Under the pieces are notes generated by a model. That model searched no databases. It had not been told where the DNA came from and worked only from the letters and a program-made list of their open reading frames with translations. DNA of 64,000 nt from an uncultured Bacteroides sp. (lineage in GTDB: Bacteria > Bacteroidota > Bacteroidia > Bacteroidales > Bacteroidaceae), in assembly GCF_963678425.1 (NCBI RefSeq), contig NZ_OY782857.1, positions 634,279 through 698,278 of the forward strand. Reading direction: 5' to 3'. Numbering within the stretch: position 1 is the first letter of the stretch; every line of letters starts with the position of its first letter. Positions 1 through 8,131 of the stretch are shown here, one piece after another. Both the position numbers and the translations under genes were made by a program.

Positions 1-1014
1 GTGGCAGAAGAAATTGACTGTGATATTTCACGGACTAACGGAGAGCCTATTCTACAAATGCAACTGAGTTGCCCCGCTGAAATTGAGAAGAATTATGAGA
101 CTTTGCATAGCACTGACATGCTCCCTCCTTGTTATGATATTATTCCTAAAATGTCTCAGTTTGCCATTCATTCCTGGCTTTCGGTATTACAAAGTGAGCG
201 ATTTGATCACAAGGCAGAAGCTATTAATGCCCGTTTGAAGCTTTGCAATGGTAATTGGGAAGATGCTTTTTTTATTACGTTGGCCCGCAACTTCGGATTT
301 GGTCTGAATGGAGATGCCTTTGAGAAATGGGCAAGCCTGATTCCTTTTCGGGCAGTAGACAAACATCGGGATAGCCTGTTTAAGGTTGAAGCAATCTTTT
401 TTGGGCAGGCAGGATTGTTGGAAGAATCTTTGGATGATCTCTATTATTTGCGTTTACAAAAAGAGTTTGCCTATATGAAACATCTTTTTCAGCTACCAGT
501 AATGGACGTTTCACTTTGGCGTTTTCTTCGGTTGCGCCCAGGAAATTTTCCGCACATACGGATTGCTCAGCTGGCCTTTCTATATTCACGAAAATGGGGA
601 CTCTTTTCAAAACTGATGGAAGCTGAATCTATGAAATCTATTAAAGAGATTTTGCAAACATCTACTTCCGAATATTGGGAAGAACATTATCAGTTTTACA
701 GTAATTCTCCAAAGAGAACAAAAAGTCTGAGCGATTCCTCTTTTAATTTATTGGCTATCAATACAGTAATTCCATTTCTTTATGCTTATGGAAGACATAA
801 AGCAGAAGATGCGCTTTGCCTTCGTGCAAATAATTTGTTGGAGGAATTAAAAGCTGAAGATAATTATGTGACCCGAATGTGGCACGGAGTTGGACTATCT
901 GTAAGTAATGCTGCTGATTCTCAGGCATTACTGGAACTTAAAAAAGAGTATTGCGATAAGAAGAAATGTCTCTATTGCCGCATTGGATTTGAATATTTAA
1001 AGCTGCGCAAATAA
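1..1014 (+). CDS. DUF2851 family protein (5' end outside window)
   Basis: The frame is open from the first base and ends at a TAA at 1012-1014, so the N-terminus lies upstream; the GTG at position 1 is probably an internal codon. The 337 visible residues match what I know of the Bacteroidales DUF2851 family, which is about 420 residues long. Recognisable stretches are HSWLSVLQSERF, LARNFGFGLNGDAFEKWA, FRAVDKHRDSLFKVEA and FLRLRPGNFPHIRIAQLA. The C-terminus carries a CDKKKCLYC cluster, also usual for the family, which could bind a metal. The biochemical function is unknown. It lies 80 bases upstream of a separately promoted DUF4348 gene. Confidence 0.85.
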   Translation: MAEEIDCDISRTNGEPILQMQLSCPAEIEKNYETLHSTDMLPPCYDIIPKMSQFAIHSWLSVLQSERFDHKAEAINARLKLCNGNWEDAFFITLARNFGFGLNGDAFEKWASLIPFRAVDKHRDSLFKVEAIFFGQAGLLEESLDDLYYLRLQKEFAYMKHLFQLPVMDVSLWRFLRLRPGNFPHIRIAQLAFLYSRKWGLFSKLMEAESMKSIKEILQTSTSEYWEEHYQFYSNSPKRTKSLSDSSFNLLAINTVIPFLYAYGRHKAEDALCLRANNLLEELKAEDNYVTRMWHGVGLSVSNAADSQALLELKKEYCDKKKCLYCRIGFEYLKLRK

Positions 1015-1028
1015 TTTTGCTTTATCCG

Positions 1029-1058
1029 TTTGTCATATCAATTCTTCCTCTATCTTTG
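1029..1058 (+). promoter_or_regulatory. Bacteroides-type promoter for the DUF4348 gene
   Basis: A -33 element TTTG (1029-1032) is separated by 18 bases from a -7 box TATCTTTG (1051-1058). This matches the Bacteroides sigma-ABfr consensus. It lies 37 bases before the ATG at 1095 and supports that start over an in-frame upstream start at 1017. Confidence 0.75.
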
Positions 1059-1094
1059 CAGCTAAAATTAGTAAATAACATAACACATACGAAG

Positions 1095-1613
1095 ATGAAA
1101 AAGAACAGTTTGGTAATTTACCTTTTGTTTCTGTCTTTGTTCGCAACTATTTTACCTGCTAACGCTGTGACAGGTGAGGAGAATTTTAATTCCTTTCTGA
1201 AAAAGTTTACAACTAGTGCAGCCTTTCAATACTCACGGATTAAGTTTCCGCTGAAAACAGATATTGTCCTTTCACTTGGTGACGGAGAAAACGACAAGAG
1301 CTTTCCTTTTACTAAAAGGGAGTGGCCTCTATTGGATGGAGAAACATTTGTAGAGGAACGTAATGAGGTTGAAGGAGAAGGGGTTTATGTTTCTAAATTT
1401 ACTGTGAAGAAACCAACTCATGTGGAATTTGAAGCTGGTTATGAAGAATCGGAGCTGGATCTTCGTGTTAGTTTTGATTTAATAAACGGTAAATGGTTCC
1501 TTACTGATTGTTATACAGAATGGTATAATTTCAATGTTTTAGACAGCGAATTAAATCAGGTTGTTCTTGAGGTGCAGGCAGAAAATAAAGATTTCATAAA
1601 ACAAAACCCTTAA
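1095..1613 (+). CDS. DUF4348 family exported protein
   Basis: A 172-residue protein. The ATG at 1095 is chosen because it opens a clear signal peptide (MKKNSLVIYLLFLSLFATIL, cleavage near NAV) and lies just below a good promoter. The reading frame also extends upstream to 1017, but that extension crosses the promoter. The mature part has the feel of DUF4348: a NFNSFLKKFTTSAAFQYSRI segment, then FPFTKREWPLL, then a C-terminal sheet-like region with FLTDCYTEWYNF. It is probably periplasmic. No catalytic motif is visible and the function is unknown. Confidence 0.75.
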   Translation: MKKNSLVIYLLFLSLFATILPANAVTGEENFNSFLKKFTTSAAFQYSRIKFPLKTDIVLSLGDGENDKSFPFTKREWPLLDGETFVEERNEVEGEGVYVSKFTVKKPTHVEFEAGYEESELDLRVSFDLINGKWFLTDCYTEWYNFNVLDSELNQVVLEVQAENKDFIKQNP

Positions 1614-1643
1614 AAGATTTTTCAGATTTTGGTAGAGTATTTG

Positions 1644-1673
1644 TTGCTTTCTGATTCTTATAGTGTATTTTTG
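1644..1673 (+). promoter_or_regulatory. Bacteroides-type promoter
   Basis: A TTG (1644-1646) lies 19 bases before TATTTTTG (1666-1673), which fits the -33/-7 pattern. It is 22 bases upstream of the ATG at 1696 and shows that the longer in-frame start at 1663 is unlikely. Confidence 0.65.
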
Positions 1674-1695
1674 CTTAAAATTTAGATTATTTAAA

Positions 1696-2346
1696 ATGAG
1701 CTTGTTAAATATAAAGAAAGTAGCTACAGAAGGTATTTCTGTTGCCGAACTATCTGTAATGATGGATCAGGAAAAGATTGAGTTTAATTCGATTGGATTT
1801 GTAAACTGGGATAGTTTCCCTTATAGGCCAAATGCTAAATTCCGTATTGCTCATTCTGATAATGCAATATTGATTAATTATCAGGTAGAAGAAGACGCTG
1901 TTCGTGCTATTTATGGAGAAGACAACGATAAGGTTTGGACTGATTCTTGCGTGGAGTTCTTTGTTAGCCCTGCGAATGATGGACTTTATTACAATATTGA
2001 ATCCAATTGCATCGGTACAGTGCTTTTGGGAGTAGGGGAAGACAGACATGGACGAGGACGTGCGCCTTTAGATGTTTTAGCCGGAATTCAGCGTTGGGCG
2101 AGCTTGGGACGGGAACCGTTTGAGGAACGTGAAGGTAAGTGTTCATGGGAGCTTTCATTGATAATACCATATACTGTATTCTTTAAACATTCTATTAATT
2201 CTCTTGATGGAGTTGTTATTAAAGGTAACTTTTATAAATGTGGAGATAAACTGAGCACTCCTCATTATCTTTCCTGGAATCCAATTAAAACCGAAAATCC
2301 GGATTTCCATCGGCCTGATTTTTTTGGTGAGTTGCAATTTGAATAG
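1696..2346 (+). CDS. Carbohydrate-binding family 9-like protein
   Basis: A 216-residue protein with no signal peptide from the chosen start (MSLLNIKKV). The sequence follows the family-9-like carbohydrate-binding fold seen as stand-alone proteins in Bacteroides: SFPYRPNAKFRIAHSDNAI, then the hallmark VWTDSCVEFFVSP, then YYNIESNCIGT and a C-terminal WNPIKTENPDFHRPDFFGEL segment. A binding role for sugars is a family-level inference; the ligand cannot be read from sequence. It is flanked by separately promoted genes, so it is probably monocistronic. Confidence 0.8.
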   Translation: MSLLNIKKVATEGISVAELSVMMDQEKIEFNSIGFVNWDSFPYRPNAKFRIAHSDNAILINYQVEEDAVRAIYGEDNDKVWTDSCVEFFVSPANDGLYYNIESNCIGTVLLGVGEDRHGRGRAPLDVLAGIQRWASLGREPFEEREGKCSWELSLIIPYTVFFKHSINSLDGVVIKGNFYKCGDKLSTPHYLSWNPIKTENPDFHRPDFFGELQFE

Positions 2347-2429
2347 TATTTTGGCTATTGCAAAGGGAATAGCGACATCTATTTTGTATATTTTATGCCA
2401 AAGTATGCTGTTAAGTTGTAGATAACATT

Positions 2430-2437
2430 TATTTTTG
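2430..2437 (+). promoter_or_regulatory. -7 box almost abutting a start codon
   Basis: TATTTTTG ends only four bases before the ATG at 2442. If it is used, transcription would begin at or very near the start codon, giving a leaderless or near-leaderless mRNA. No convincing -33 element is visible at the usual distance. Confidence 0.4.
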
Positions 2438-2441
2438 CAAC

Positions 2442-4337
2442 ATGTTAAGTCTGAGAAATCGTAAAATAAAGCATACTCTTTGGAGTGCTATGGGTATTGG
2501 TGTTTTCACGCTGGTAATGTATTCGTGTGCAAATATGGGTAACCCTACAGGAGGGCCTATTGATGTAACACCTCCTAAATTTGTGTTGAGTACACCAAAG
2601 CTTGGGGCTCTGAACAACGATAAGCATAAAGTGGTTCTTGAATTTGATGAATTCATAAAGATAGAAAAAGCTTCAGAGAAAGTCATCGTCTCTCCTCCAC
2701 AAGTACTGTCCCCCGAAATAAAACAGAATGGCAAGAAAATAACGGTCAATCTGCTCGATTCCCTGAGAGCAAAAACGACCTATACCGTTGACTTTTCAGA
2801 TGCCATTGTTGATAATAACGAGGGAAATCCATTAGGTAATTTTACGTACACTTTCTCTACCGGGGCAACAATTGATACAATGGAGGTCTCCGGTTATGTG
2901 CTTGATGCTTCCAACCTCGAGCCGGTAAAAGGGATACTGGTTGGGCTTCATTCTAACTTAACTGATTCAGCATTTACAAAATTGCCTTTTGATAGGGTTT
3001 CACGTACAGATAGCCGCGGACATTTTATTATTAAAGGGATCGCTCCCGGAACTTATCGTTTATTTGGATTGCAGGATGCCAATCAGAACTTTGCTTTCGA
3101 TCAGAAAAGTGAAATGCTTGCCTTTTATGGCTCTCCGATAACACCACGTTTTGAAACCCGTAGCCGACAAGATACAGTCTGGAAAGATTCCATAAAGGTG
3201 GATACAATACGAACAAGACAATACACCCATTATTTGCCCGACGATCTTGTTCTTCGTTCTTTCAAGGAATATGCTAAATCTCAGTATTTAATAAAAACTG
3301 AACGGCTTACTTCTCAGAAGTTCTCGTTCTATTTTGCTGCAGAATCAAATTTATTGCCAAAAATAAAAGGATTGAATTTCGATGAAAAGAATGCTTTTTT
3401 AATTGAGAATTCGCAAAAAAACGATACGATCAACTATTGGATAAAGGATACTCTGTTGTGTAAGCAGGATACCTTGAATATGACTTTAGACTATCTTTAT
3501 ACAGACTCCTTGGGGAAACTTGTTCCCAAAACAGATACACTTTATCTGTCTGTGAAAAAAGGGAAAGGTGCAATTACCCCCAAAAAGAGAAAAAAAGGTG
3601 AACCTGAGCCTATAAAGCTTTTACAGGTCAAGGTAAATGCTTCTTCAACGATGGATGTATACAGTAATATCCAGCTTGAGTTTGAAGAACCGATCGCTTA
3701 TTTTGATAGCACTGCAATTCATTTAAAACAAAAAGTAGATTCATTATGGCGTGATGCTCCTTTTGTATTCAGAAAGGATACGCTTCATCCAAGATCCTAT
3801 GAGCTTGTTACTGAGTGGGAACCAAATAAAGAATATCAGTTCAAGGTAGATTCTGCAGCCTTTCATGGTATTTACGGATTACATAGTGATAAGATTGAAT
3901 CAAAGTTTAAGGTACGTTCACTTGAAGAATATGCTTCCTTATATATGAACGTAACCGGAGCAGACTCCACTGCTTATATGGAATTACTTGACGGACAGGA
4001 TAAACCGATCAGAAAAGTTAAGGTTGTCAAAGGGAAAGCTGATTTCTATTTCCTCAATCCCGGGAAATATTATGTTCGACTGATCAATGATTTGAATGGT
4101 AATGGAATTTGGGATACAGGTAATTATCAAAAGGGACTTCAACCCGAGGAAGTATTCTATTATAATCAGCCTCTTGAACTTAAGGCGCTTTGGGAAGTAG
4201 AACAAGATTGGAATGTTCGGGGGATATCTTTAGAAAAACAAAAACTGGACGTACTTAAAAAACAAAAGCCAGATGAAAATAAGAAAAAGAAGGCTCAAAA
4301 CCCCAAGACTAATTCAAAACGCAGGACAAGCTATTAA
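2442..4337 (+). CDS. Ig-like domain lipoprotein
   Basis: A 631-residue predicted outer-membrane lipoprotein. A basic n-region (LRNRKIKHTLW) and hydrophobic core lead to the lipobox LVMYSC, giving acylation at Cys29. The mature N-terminus NMGNPTGGPIDVTPP and an SbsA-type Ig-like domain (VVLEFDEFIKIEKASEKVIV, YTVDFSDAIVDNNEGN) follow. A second, carboxypeptidase-regulatory-like domain is suggested by VSGYVLDASNLEPVKGILVGL and APGTYRLFGLQDANQNFAFD. The C-terminus is very Lys-rich. The function is unknown; a conserved surface or periplasmic scaffold is the usual guess. It overlaps the next gene by 65 bases. Confidence 0.8.
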   Translation: MLSLRNRKIKHTLWSAMGIGVFTLVMYSCANMGNPTGGPIDVTPPKFVLSTPKLGALNNDKHKVVLEFDEFIKIEKASEKVIVSPPQVLSPEIKQNGKKITVNLLDSLRAKTTYTVDFSDAIVDNNEGNPLGNFTYTFSTGATIDTMEVSGYVLDASNLEPVKGILVGLHSNLTDSAFTKLPFDRVSRTDSRGHFIIKGIAPGTYRLFGLQDANQNFAFDQKSEMLAFYGSPITPRFETRSRQDTVWKDSIKVDTIRTRQYTHYLPDDLVLRSFKEYAKSQYLIKTERLTSQKFSFYFAAESNLLPKIKGLNFDEKNAFLIENSQKNDTINYWIKDTLLCKQDTLNMTLDYLYTDSLGKLVPKTDTLYLSVKKGKGAITPKKRKKGEPEPIKLLQVKVNASSTMDVYSNIQLEFEEPIAYFDSTAIHLKQKVDSLWRDAPFVFRKDTLHPRSYELVTEWEPNKEYQFKVDSAAFHGIYGLHSDKIESKFKVRSLEEYASLYMNVTGADSTAYMELLDGQDKPIRKVKVVKGKADFYFLNPGKYYVRLINDLNGNGIWDTGNYQKGLQPEEVFYYNQPLELKALWEVEQDWNVRGISLEKQKLDVLKKQKPDENKKKKAQNPKTNSKRRTSY

Positions 4338-5151
4338 GTCCTGTTGCGTTTCGTTTTTTCTTTTGTTGACGCTCATCGGCATGAGTCCGGATATTCATGC
4401 GCAGTGTGAATCTCAGAATGATGCTTTTCAATCGGGTGAGCATGTGATGTATGACCTTTATTTTAACTGGAAATTTATTTGGACCAAAGCCGGACTTGCC
4501 AGTCTAACCACGAATTCCATACATTATGGTTCAAAGCCGGCATATAGGGTTAATCTGTTGGCTTTTGGTAGCAAGACTGCGGACTTTTTCTTTAAAATGA
4601 GAGACACTCTAACTTGTATTATTGGCGACCGGATGCAGCCATATTATTTTCGTAAGGGAGCTGAGGAAGGGGGGAAATATACAGTAGACGAGGTTTCCTT
4701 TTCTTATCGGAATGGGATGAGCTATGCAAAGCAAAAACGAATAAAAAATAACGGAAAGCCTAAACTCTCATCTGTCGAAGATAGCCGTTGTATGTATGAT
4801 ATGCTCAGCATACTGGCTCAGGCCCGTTCTTTTGATCCTACAGACTATAAAGTTGGCCAGCACATCAAGTTTCAGATGGCCACAGGCTTAAAAATTGAAG
4901 AACAAACACTTATTTATAGAGGAAAACAGATCACTGAAGTTCAGAATGACGCAAAATACCGGACTTTGGTCTTTTCTTTAGTGGAATATAAAAAGGGAAA
5001 AGAAAAGGAAGTAATAACCTTCTATATCACTGATGACAAGAATCATCTCCCTGTACGTTTGGATTTATTCCTGAATTTTGGTTCTGCAAAGGCATTTCTT
5101 AAAAGTGTAAGAAACAATAAGCACCCGTTAACATCAATTGTTACAGGTTAA
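4273..5151 (+). CDS. DUF3108 domain-containing exported protein
   Basis: A 292-residue protein. The ATG at 4273 lies inside the preceding gene in another frame; it gives a very basic n-region (KIRKRRLKTPR), a hydrophobic core (CCVSFFLLLTLIGM) and a cleavage site after DIHAQ. The only other ATG (4381) would delete the signal core, so 4273 is preferred. Typical DUF3108 stretches are GEHVMYDLYFNWKFIWTKAG, KTADFFFKMRDTL and FYITDDKNHLPVRLDLFLNFGSAKA. It is probably periplasmic, with a lipocalin-like or LolA-like beta fold; the role is unknown. It is translationally coupled to the upstream lipoprotein by the overlap and ends convergently, overlapping the thioesterase by 11 bases. Confidence 0.8.
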   Translation: MKIRKRRLKTPRLIQNAGQAIKSCCVSFFLLLTLIGMSPDIHAQCESQNDAFQSGEHVMYDLYFNWKFIWTKAGLASLTTNSIHYGSKPAYRVNLLAFGSKTADFFFKMRDTLTCIIGDRMQPYYFRKGAEEGGKYTVDEVSFSYRNGMSYAKQKRIKNNGKPKLSSVEDSRCMYDMLSILAQARSFDPTDYKVGQHIKFQMATGLKIEEQTLIYRGKQITEVQNDAKYRTLVFSLVEYKKGKEKEVITFYITDDKNHLPVRLDLFLNFGSAKAFLKSVRNNKHPLTSIVTG

Positions 5152-5545
5152 AAGGAAGCTTGTTGTCTTTACGGTACATTGTTGCCTCGAAGTCTGCGAC
5201 TAATTCTCCTTTTTGATTGGTTATGTCTACATGATAGTGTCCGGTTCGCTTATGGATAAACCTTTCCGTAGCTTCAGCAAAAAGAGTATCTCCAAGGCCG
5301 CTGGTTCGGAAAAAATTAATGGATGAAGTAAGTGATAAGGCCAGGTTGCCGTGAGAATTTGCTGCGGCAGCTAATGCTAAATCAGCTAATGTGAAGATCG
5401 CTCCACCTTGCGTTGTATTTCCGGCATTCAGATGTTTTTCAGTCACTAGCATCATTACCTTACCGTATCCGGGTTTTATTTCCAGAAGTGTAACTCCTGT
5501 TTGTGCGGCAAAGTGGTCGTCTTTAAAGAAATCTTTAGCAGTCAT
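5141..5545 (-). CDS. PaaI-family hotdog thioesterase
   Basis: A 134-residue single-hotdog protein. The motif HLNAGNTTQGGAIFTLADLA is the catalytic Asn/Gly/Asp region of PaaI-type acyl-CoA thioesterases. It is followed by SLTSSINFFRTSGLGDTLFAEA and FEATMYRKDN, which form the rest of the fold. It likely hydrolyses aryl- or acyl-CoA in the cytoplasm; the substrate is not evident. It lies 60 bases below cysS on the same strand, but a strong terminator stands between them, so it is probably transcribed mainly from its own promoter. Confidence 0.85.
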   Translation of the reverse strand: MTAKDFFKDDHFAAQTGVTLLEIKPGYGKVMMLVTEKHLNAGNTTQGGAIFTLADLALAAAANSHGNLALSLTSSINFFRTSGLGDTLFAEATERFIHKRTGHYHVDITNQKGELVADFEATMYRKDNKLPFNL

Positions 5546-5550
5546 CTGTT

Positions 5551-5589
5551 TTTAATAAAAAGGGGTGAAAAATTCGCACTCTTCACCCC
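5551..5589 (-). terminator. Rho-independent terminator after cysS
   Basis: On the minus strand GGGGTGAA (5582-5589) pairs with TTCACCCC (5562-5569), followed by TTTTTATTAAAAA. It lies 17 bases beyond the cysS stop codon. Confidence 0.85.
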
Positions 5590-5605
5590 ATATTGTTGAT
5601 CAATA

Positions 5606-7081
5606 TTATTTATTAAGCTTCCATTCAAAGCCCTCTTTTGTATCTTTAATCTCAAATCCCAAAACAGTTAACTCATTCCGGATCTTATCGGCTGTAGCCC
5701 AATCTTTATTTGCTTTAGCCTGAACACGTAGCTCGAGGAGCATGTCAACCACTTTGTTGTAGACTTCAGTGTTGCTTTGTGCCGTATCAGTTTCTTCTTT
5801 CAGCCCCAGAATATCAAACATAAAGAGATGGAACACACCCTTCAGTTCTTCCAGATCTTCTGCAGTGATAGTATTGTTGCCGGCCAGAATATTATTAATT
5901 ATTTTGGTTGCATCAAAAAGATGAGAAATTACAATCGGAGAGTTCAAATCATCATTCATTGCTTCATAACATTTGGCACGAAGAGACTTAACATCAACGG
6001 TAGAAGTGGCAGATGGAGCAATCTTATCCAGATTGGCAACAGCTTCCATTAAACGCTGAAGACCCTTCTCTGAAGCTACAAGTGCTTCACTGCTGAAGTC
6101 AACAGTGCTGCGGTAGTGAGCCTGAAGGATAAAGAAACGTATGGTCATGGCACTGAAAGGCTGTGTAAGCAGAGGATGAGAACCATTGAAGAACTCTTCC
6201 AGGGTGATGAAGTTTCCAAGAGACTTACCCATTTTTGTACCATTGATAGTAATCATGTTGTTGTGCATCCAGTAGTGAACTGTTTCTTTGCCAAGAGCAG
6301 CAACAGACTGTGCTATCTCGCATTCGTGATGAGGGAACAATAGGTCCATTCCTCCACCGTGAATATCGAACTCTTCGCCCAGATACTTTGTTCCCATTGC
6401 GGAGCACTCCAGGTGCCATCCAGGGAAACCTTCACTCCATTCTGAATGCCAGTGCATAATATGTTCGGGAGATGCCTTTTTCCATAAAGCAAAATCGGCA
6501 GAATTGTGTTTCTCACTTTGCCCGTCCAGGTCACGTGTTGTGCTTAGCAATTCTTCCACATTTCTGCCGGAAAGTTTTCCGTAGCGGTGATCTTTGCTGT
6601 ATTTTTCAATATCGAAATAAACAGAGCCTTCGCTTTCATACGCATATCCTGCTTTTAGAATCTTACGTACAAACTCCATTTGCTCGATAATGTGTCCTGA
6701 AGCTTGTGGCTCAATACTTGGAGGAAGAACATTGAGAGCTTCCATTGCATGATGATAACGAGTCAGGTAATATTGAACCACTTCCATTGGTTCCAGTTGT
6801 TCCAGACGGGCTTTCTTTGCAATTTTATCTTCCCCTTCATCTGCATCATGTTCCAAATGACCTACGTCAGTGATATTACGAACATAACGTACTTTGTAGC
6901 CTAAGTGTTTGAGATAGCGGAAAAGCAAATCAAATGTGATGGCGGGACGTGCATGTCCCAAATGTGCATCACCATATACGGTAGGGCCGCAAACATACAT
7001 TCCTACGTGAGGCTCGTTTAAAGGAACAAATAGTTCCTTTTTTCTATTTAATGTGTTGTAAATCGTCAATTGATGTTCCAT
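5606..7081 (-). CDS. cysS: Cysteinyl-tRNA synthetase
   Basis: A 491-residue class Ia aminoacyl-tRNA synthetase that charges tRNA-Cys. The zinc-binding Cys31 is followed by the HIGH-type signature HLGH at residues 40-43. Further zinc ligands are seen in GWHLECSAMG and LLFPHHECE, and the KMSKS loop appears as KMGKSLGN. The C-terminal part contains the DALR-like helical region and ends FEIKDTKEGFEWKLNK. The length is normal for the family. A -7 box on the minus strand at 7103-7110 lies 22 bases upstream of the start. It is divergent from the glycine-lipid genes. Confidence 0.97.
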   Translation of the reverse strand: MEHQLTIYNTLNRKKELFVPLNEPHVGMYVCGPTVYGDAHLGHARPAITFDLLFRYLKHLGYKVRYVRNITDVGHLEHDADEGEDKIAKKARLEQLEPMEVVQYYLTRYHHAMEALNVLPPSIEPQASGHIIEQMEFVRKILKAGYAYESEGSVYFDIEKYSKDHRYGKLSGRNVEELLSTTRDLDGQSEKHNSADFALWKKASPEHIMHWHSEWSEGFPGWHLECSAMGTKYLGEEFDIHGGGMDLLFPHHECEIAQSVAALGKETVHYWMHNNMITINGTKMGKSLGNFITLEEFFNGSHPLLTQPFSAMTIRFFILQAHYRSTVDFSSEALVASEKGLQRLMEAVANLDKIAPSATSTVDVKSLRAKCYEAMNDDLNSPIVISHLFDATKIINNILAGNNTITAEDLEELKGVFHLFMFDILGLKEETDTAQSNTEVYNKVVDMLLELRVQAKANKDWATADKIRNELTVLGFEIKDTKEGFEWKLNK

Positions 7082-7102
7082 AACTCATTTATTTTGAAAT
7101 CA

Positions 7103-7110
7103 CAAAGGTA
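7103..7110 (-). promoter_or_regulatory. -7 box for cysS
   Basis: The plus-strand CAAAGGTA reads TACCTTTG on the minus strand, an exact match to TAnnTTTG, 22 bases upstream of the cysS ATG. No clear -33 TTG is seen at the expected distance. Confidence 0.6.
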
Positions 7111-7259
7111 CAATAAATTATTAAGTGCCCATTCTATTTGAATACGTAATTTTGGGATTTTATTGTCATTTTTCCTATTGAAAAGGACTTTAAGAAAAGA
7201 AATTGAGGGCTTTACCCCTTTTTTTTAATAAATCCTTATGTGTAATTGAAAAGATAGGT

Positions 7260-7267
7260 TAATTTTG
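7260..7267 (+). promoter_or_regulatory. -7 box for the glycine-lipid operon
   Basis: TAATTTTG matches the TAnnTTTG consensus and sits 19 bases before the ATG at 7287. The -33 side is poorly defined. Confidence 0.55.
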
Positions 7268-7286
7268 CAACTTGATTGAATAAAAA

Positions 7287-8111
7287 ATGGCTGATAACTC
7301 TTTATTTCTAATAGACATAGACAATGTACTCCGATCTAAAGCTCCGGGAAAGTTTAAATATATCCCGAAGTTTTTTATTTCTTACCTGAAGAAGATTGTT
7401 CATCAGGAGGAGTTAAATGAATTCATGATAAGAGTGAGAGATAGAGTAGGAGTAGATTTTCTGGAAGCTTCTATGGATTTTCTGGATGCAAAAGTTAAAA
7501 TAAAGGGAGCTGAAAATTTTCCTGAAGGTGGTCTTTACACATTTGTTTCCAATCATCCGCTAGGTGGATTGGATGGTGTTGCAGTAGGCTATGTATTGGG
7601 AAAACATTATAATGGAAAGATTAAATATCTGGTAAATGATCTTCTGATGAACCTTCAAAACCTTGCACCGCTCTGTATTCCGGTGAATAAAACGGGGTCG
7701 CAGGCAAAGAATTTCCCGGCAATGGTGGAGGCGGGCTTTGAATCTGATAGTCATATGATTATGTTCCCGGCGGGCATCTGCTCACGTCGTCACAATGGGG
7801 TGATAGCCGATCTGCCCTGGAAAAAAACATTTATAGTAAAAAGTGTGCAGTCACAACGTGATGTGGTTCCAATGTATTTTGAAGGATGCAATTCGGGTTT
7901 CTTTTATAACCTGGCCAACATTAGAAAAATTTTAGGGATTAAAGCAAACATTGAGATGTTGTACCTGGCAAATGAGATGTTTAAAAACAGACATAAGACA
8001 TTTACACTGACAATTGGAAAACCTATTCCCTGGCAAACTTTCGACAAATCGAAATCGCCTGCTGAGTGGGCCGATTATGTGAGGGAGATTGTCTATAAAC
8101 TTAAAACATAA
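7287..8111 (+). CDS. glsA: GlsA-like O-acyltransferase (glycine lipid synthesis)
   Basis: A 274-residue PlsC/LPLAT-type acyltransferase. The HX4D catalytic motif is present as NHPLGGLDG, with the second block IMFPAGICSRR (the FPEG-like substrate region) and VVPMYFEGCNSGFFY. In Bacteroides thetaiotaomicron a PlsC-like GlsA and a hemolysin/GNAT-like GlsB make glycine lipids and adjoin one another. The same pairing is found here, with glsB starting 20 bases downstream. It would esterify the hydroxyl of N-acyloxyacyl glycine at the inner membrane. The assignment rests on family type plus context; a generic lysophospholipid acyltransferase is the alternative. A paralog lies at 59970-60857. Confidence 0.8.
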   Translation: MADNSLFLIDIDNVLRSKAPGKFKYIPKFFISYLKKIVHQEELNEFMIRVRDRVGVDFLEASMDFLDAKVKIKGAENFPEGGLYTFVSNHPLGGLDGVAVGYVLGKHYNGKIKYLVNDLLMNLQNLAPLCIPVNKTGSQAKNFPAMVEAGFESDSHMIMFPAGICSRRHNGVIADLPWKKTFIVKSVQSQRDVVPMYFEGCNSGFFYNLANIRKILGIKANIEMLYLANEMFKNRHKTFTLTIGKPIPWQTFDKSKSPAEWADYVREIVYKLKT

Positions 8112-8131
8112 AAAGTACAAACAATTAAATA

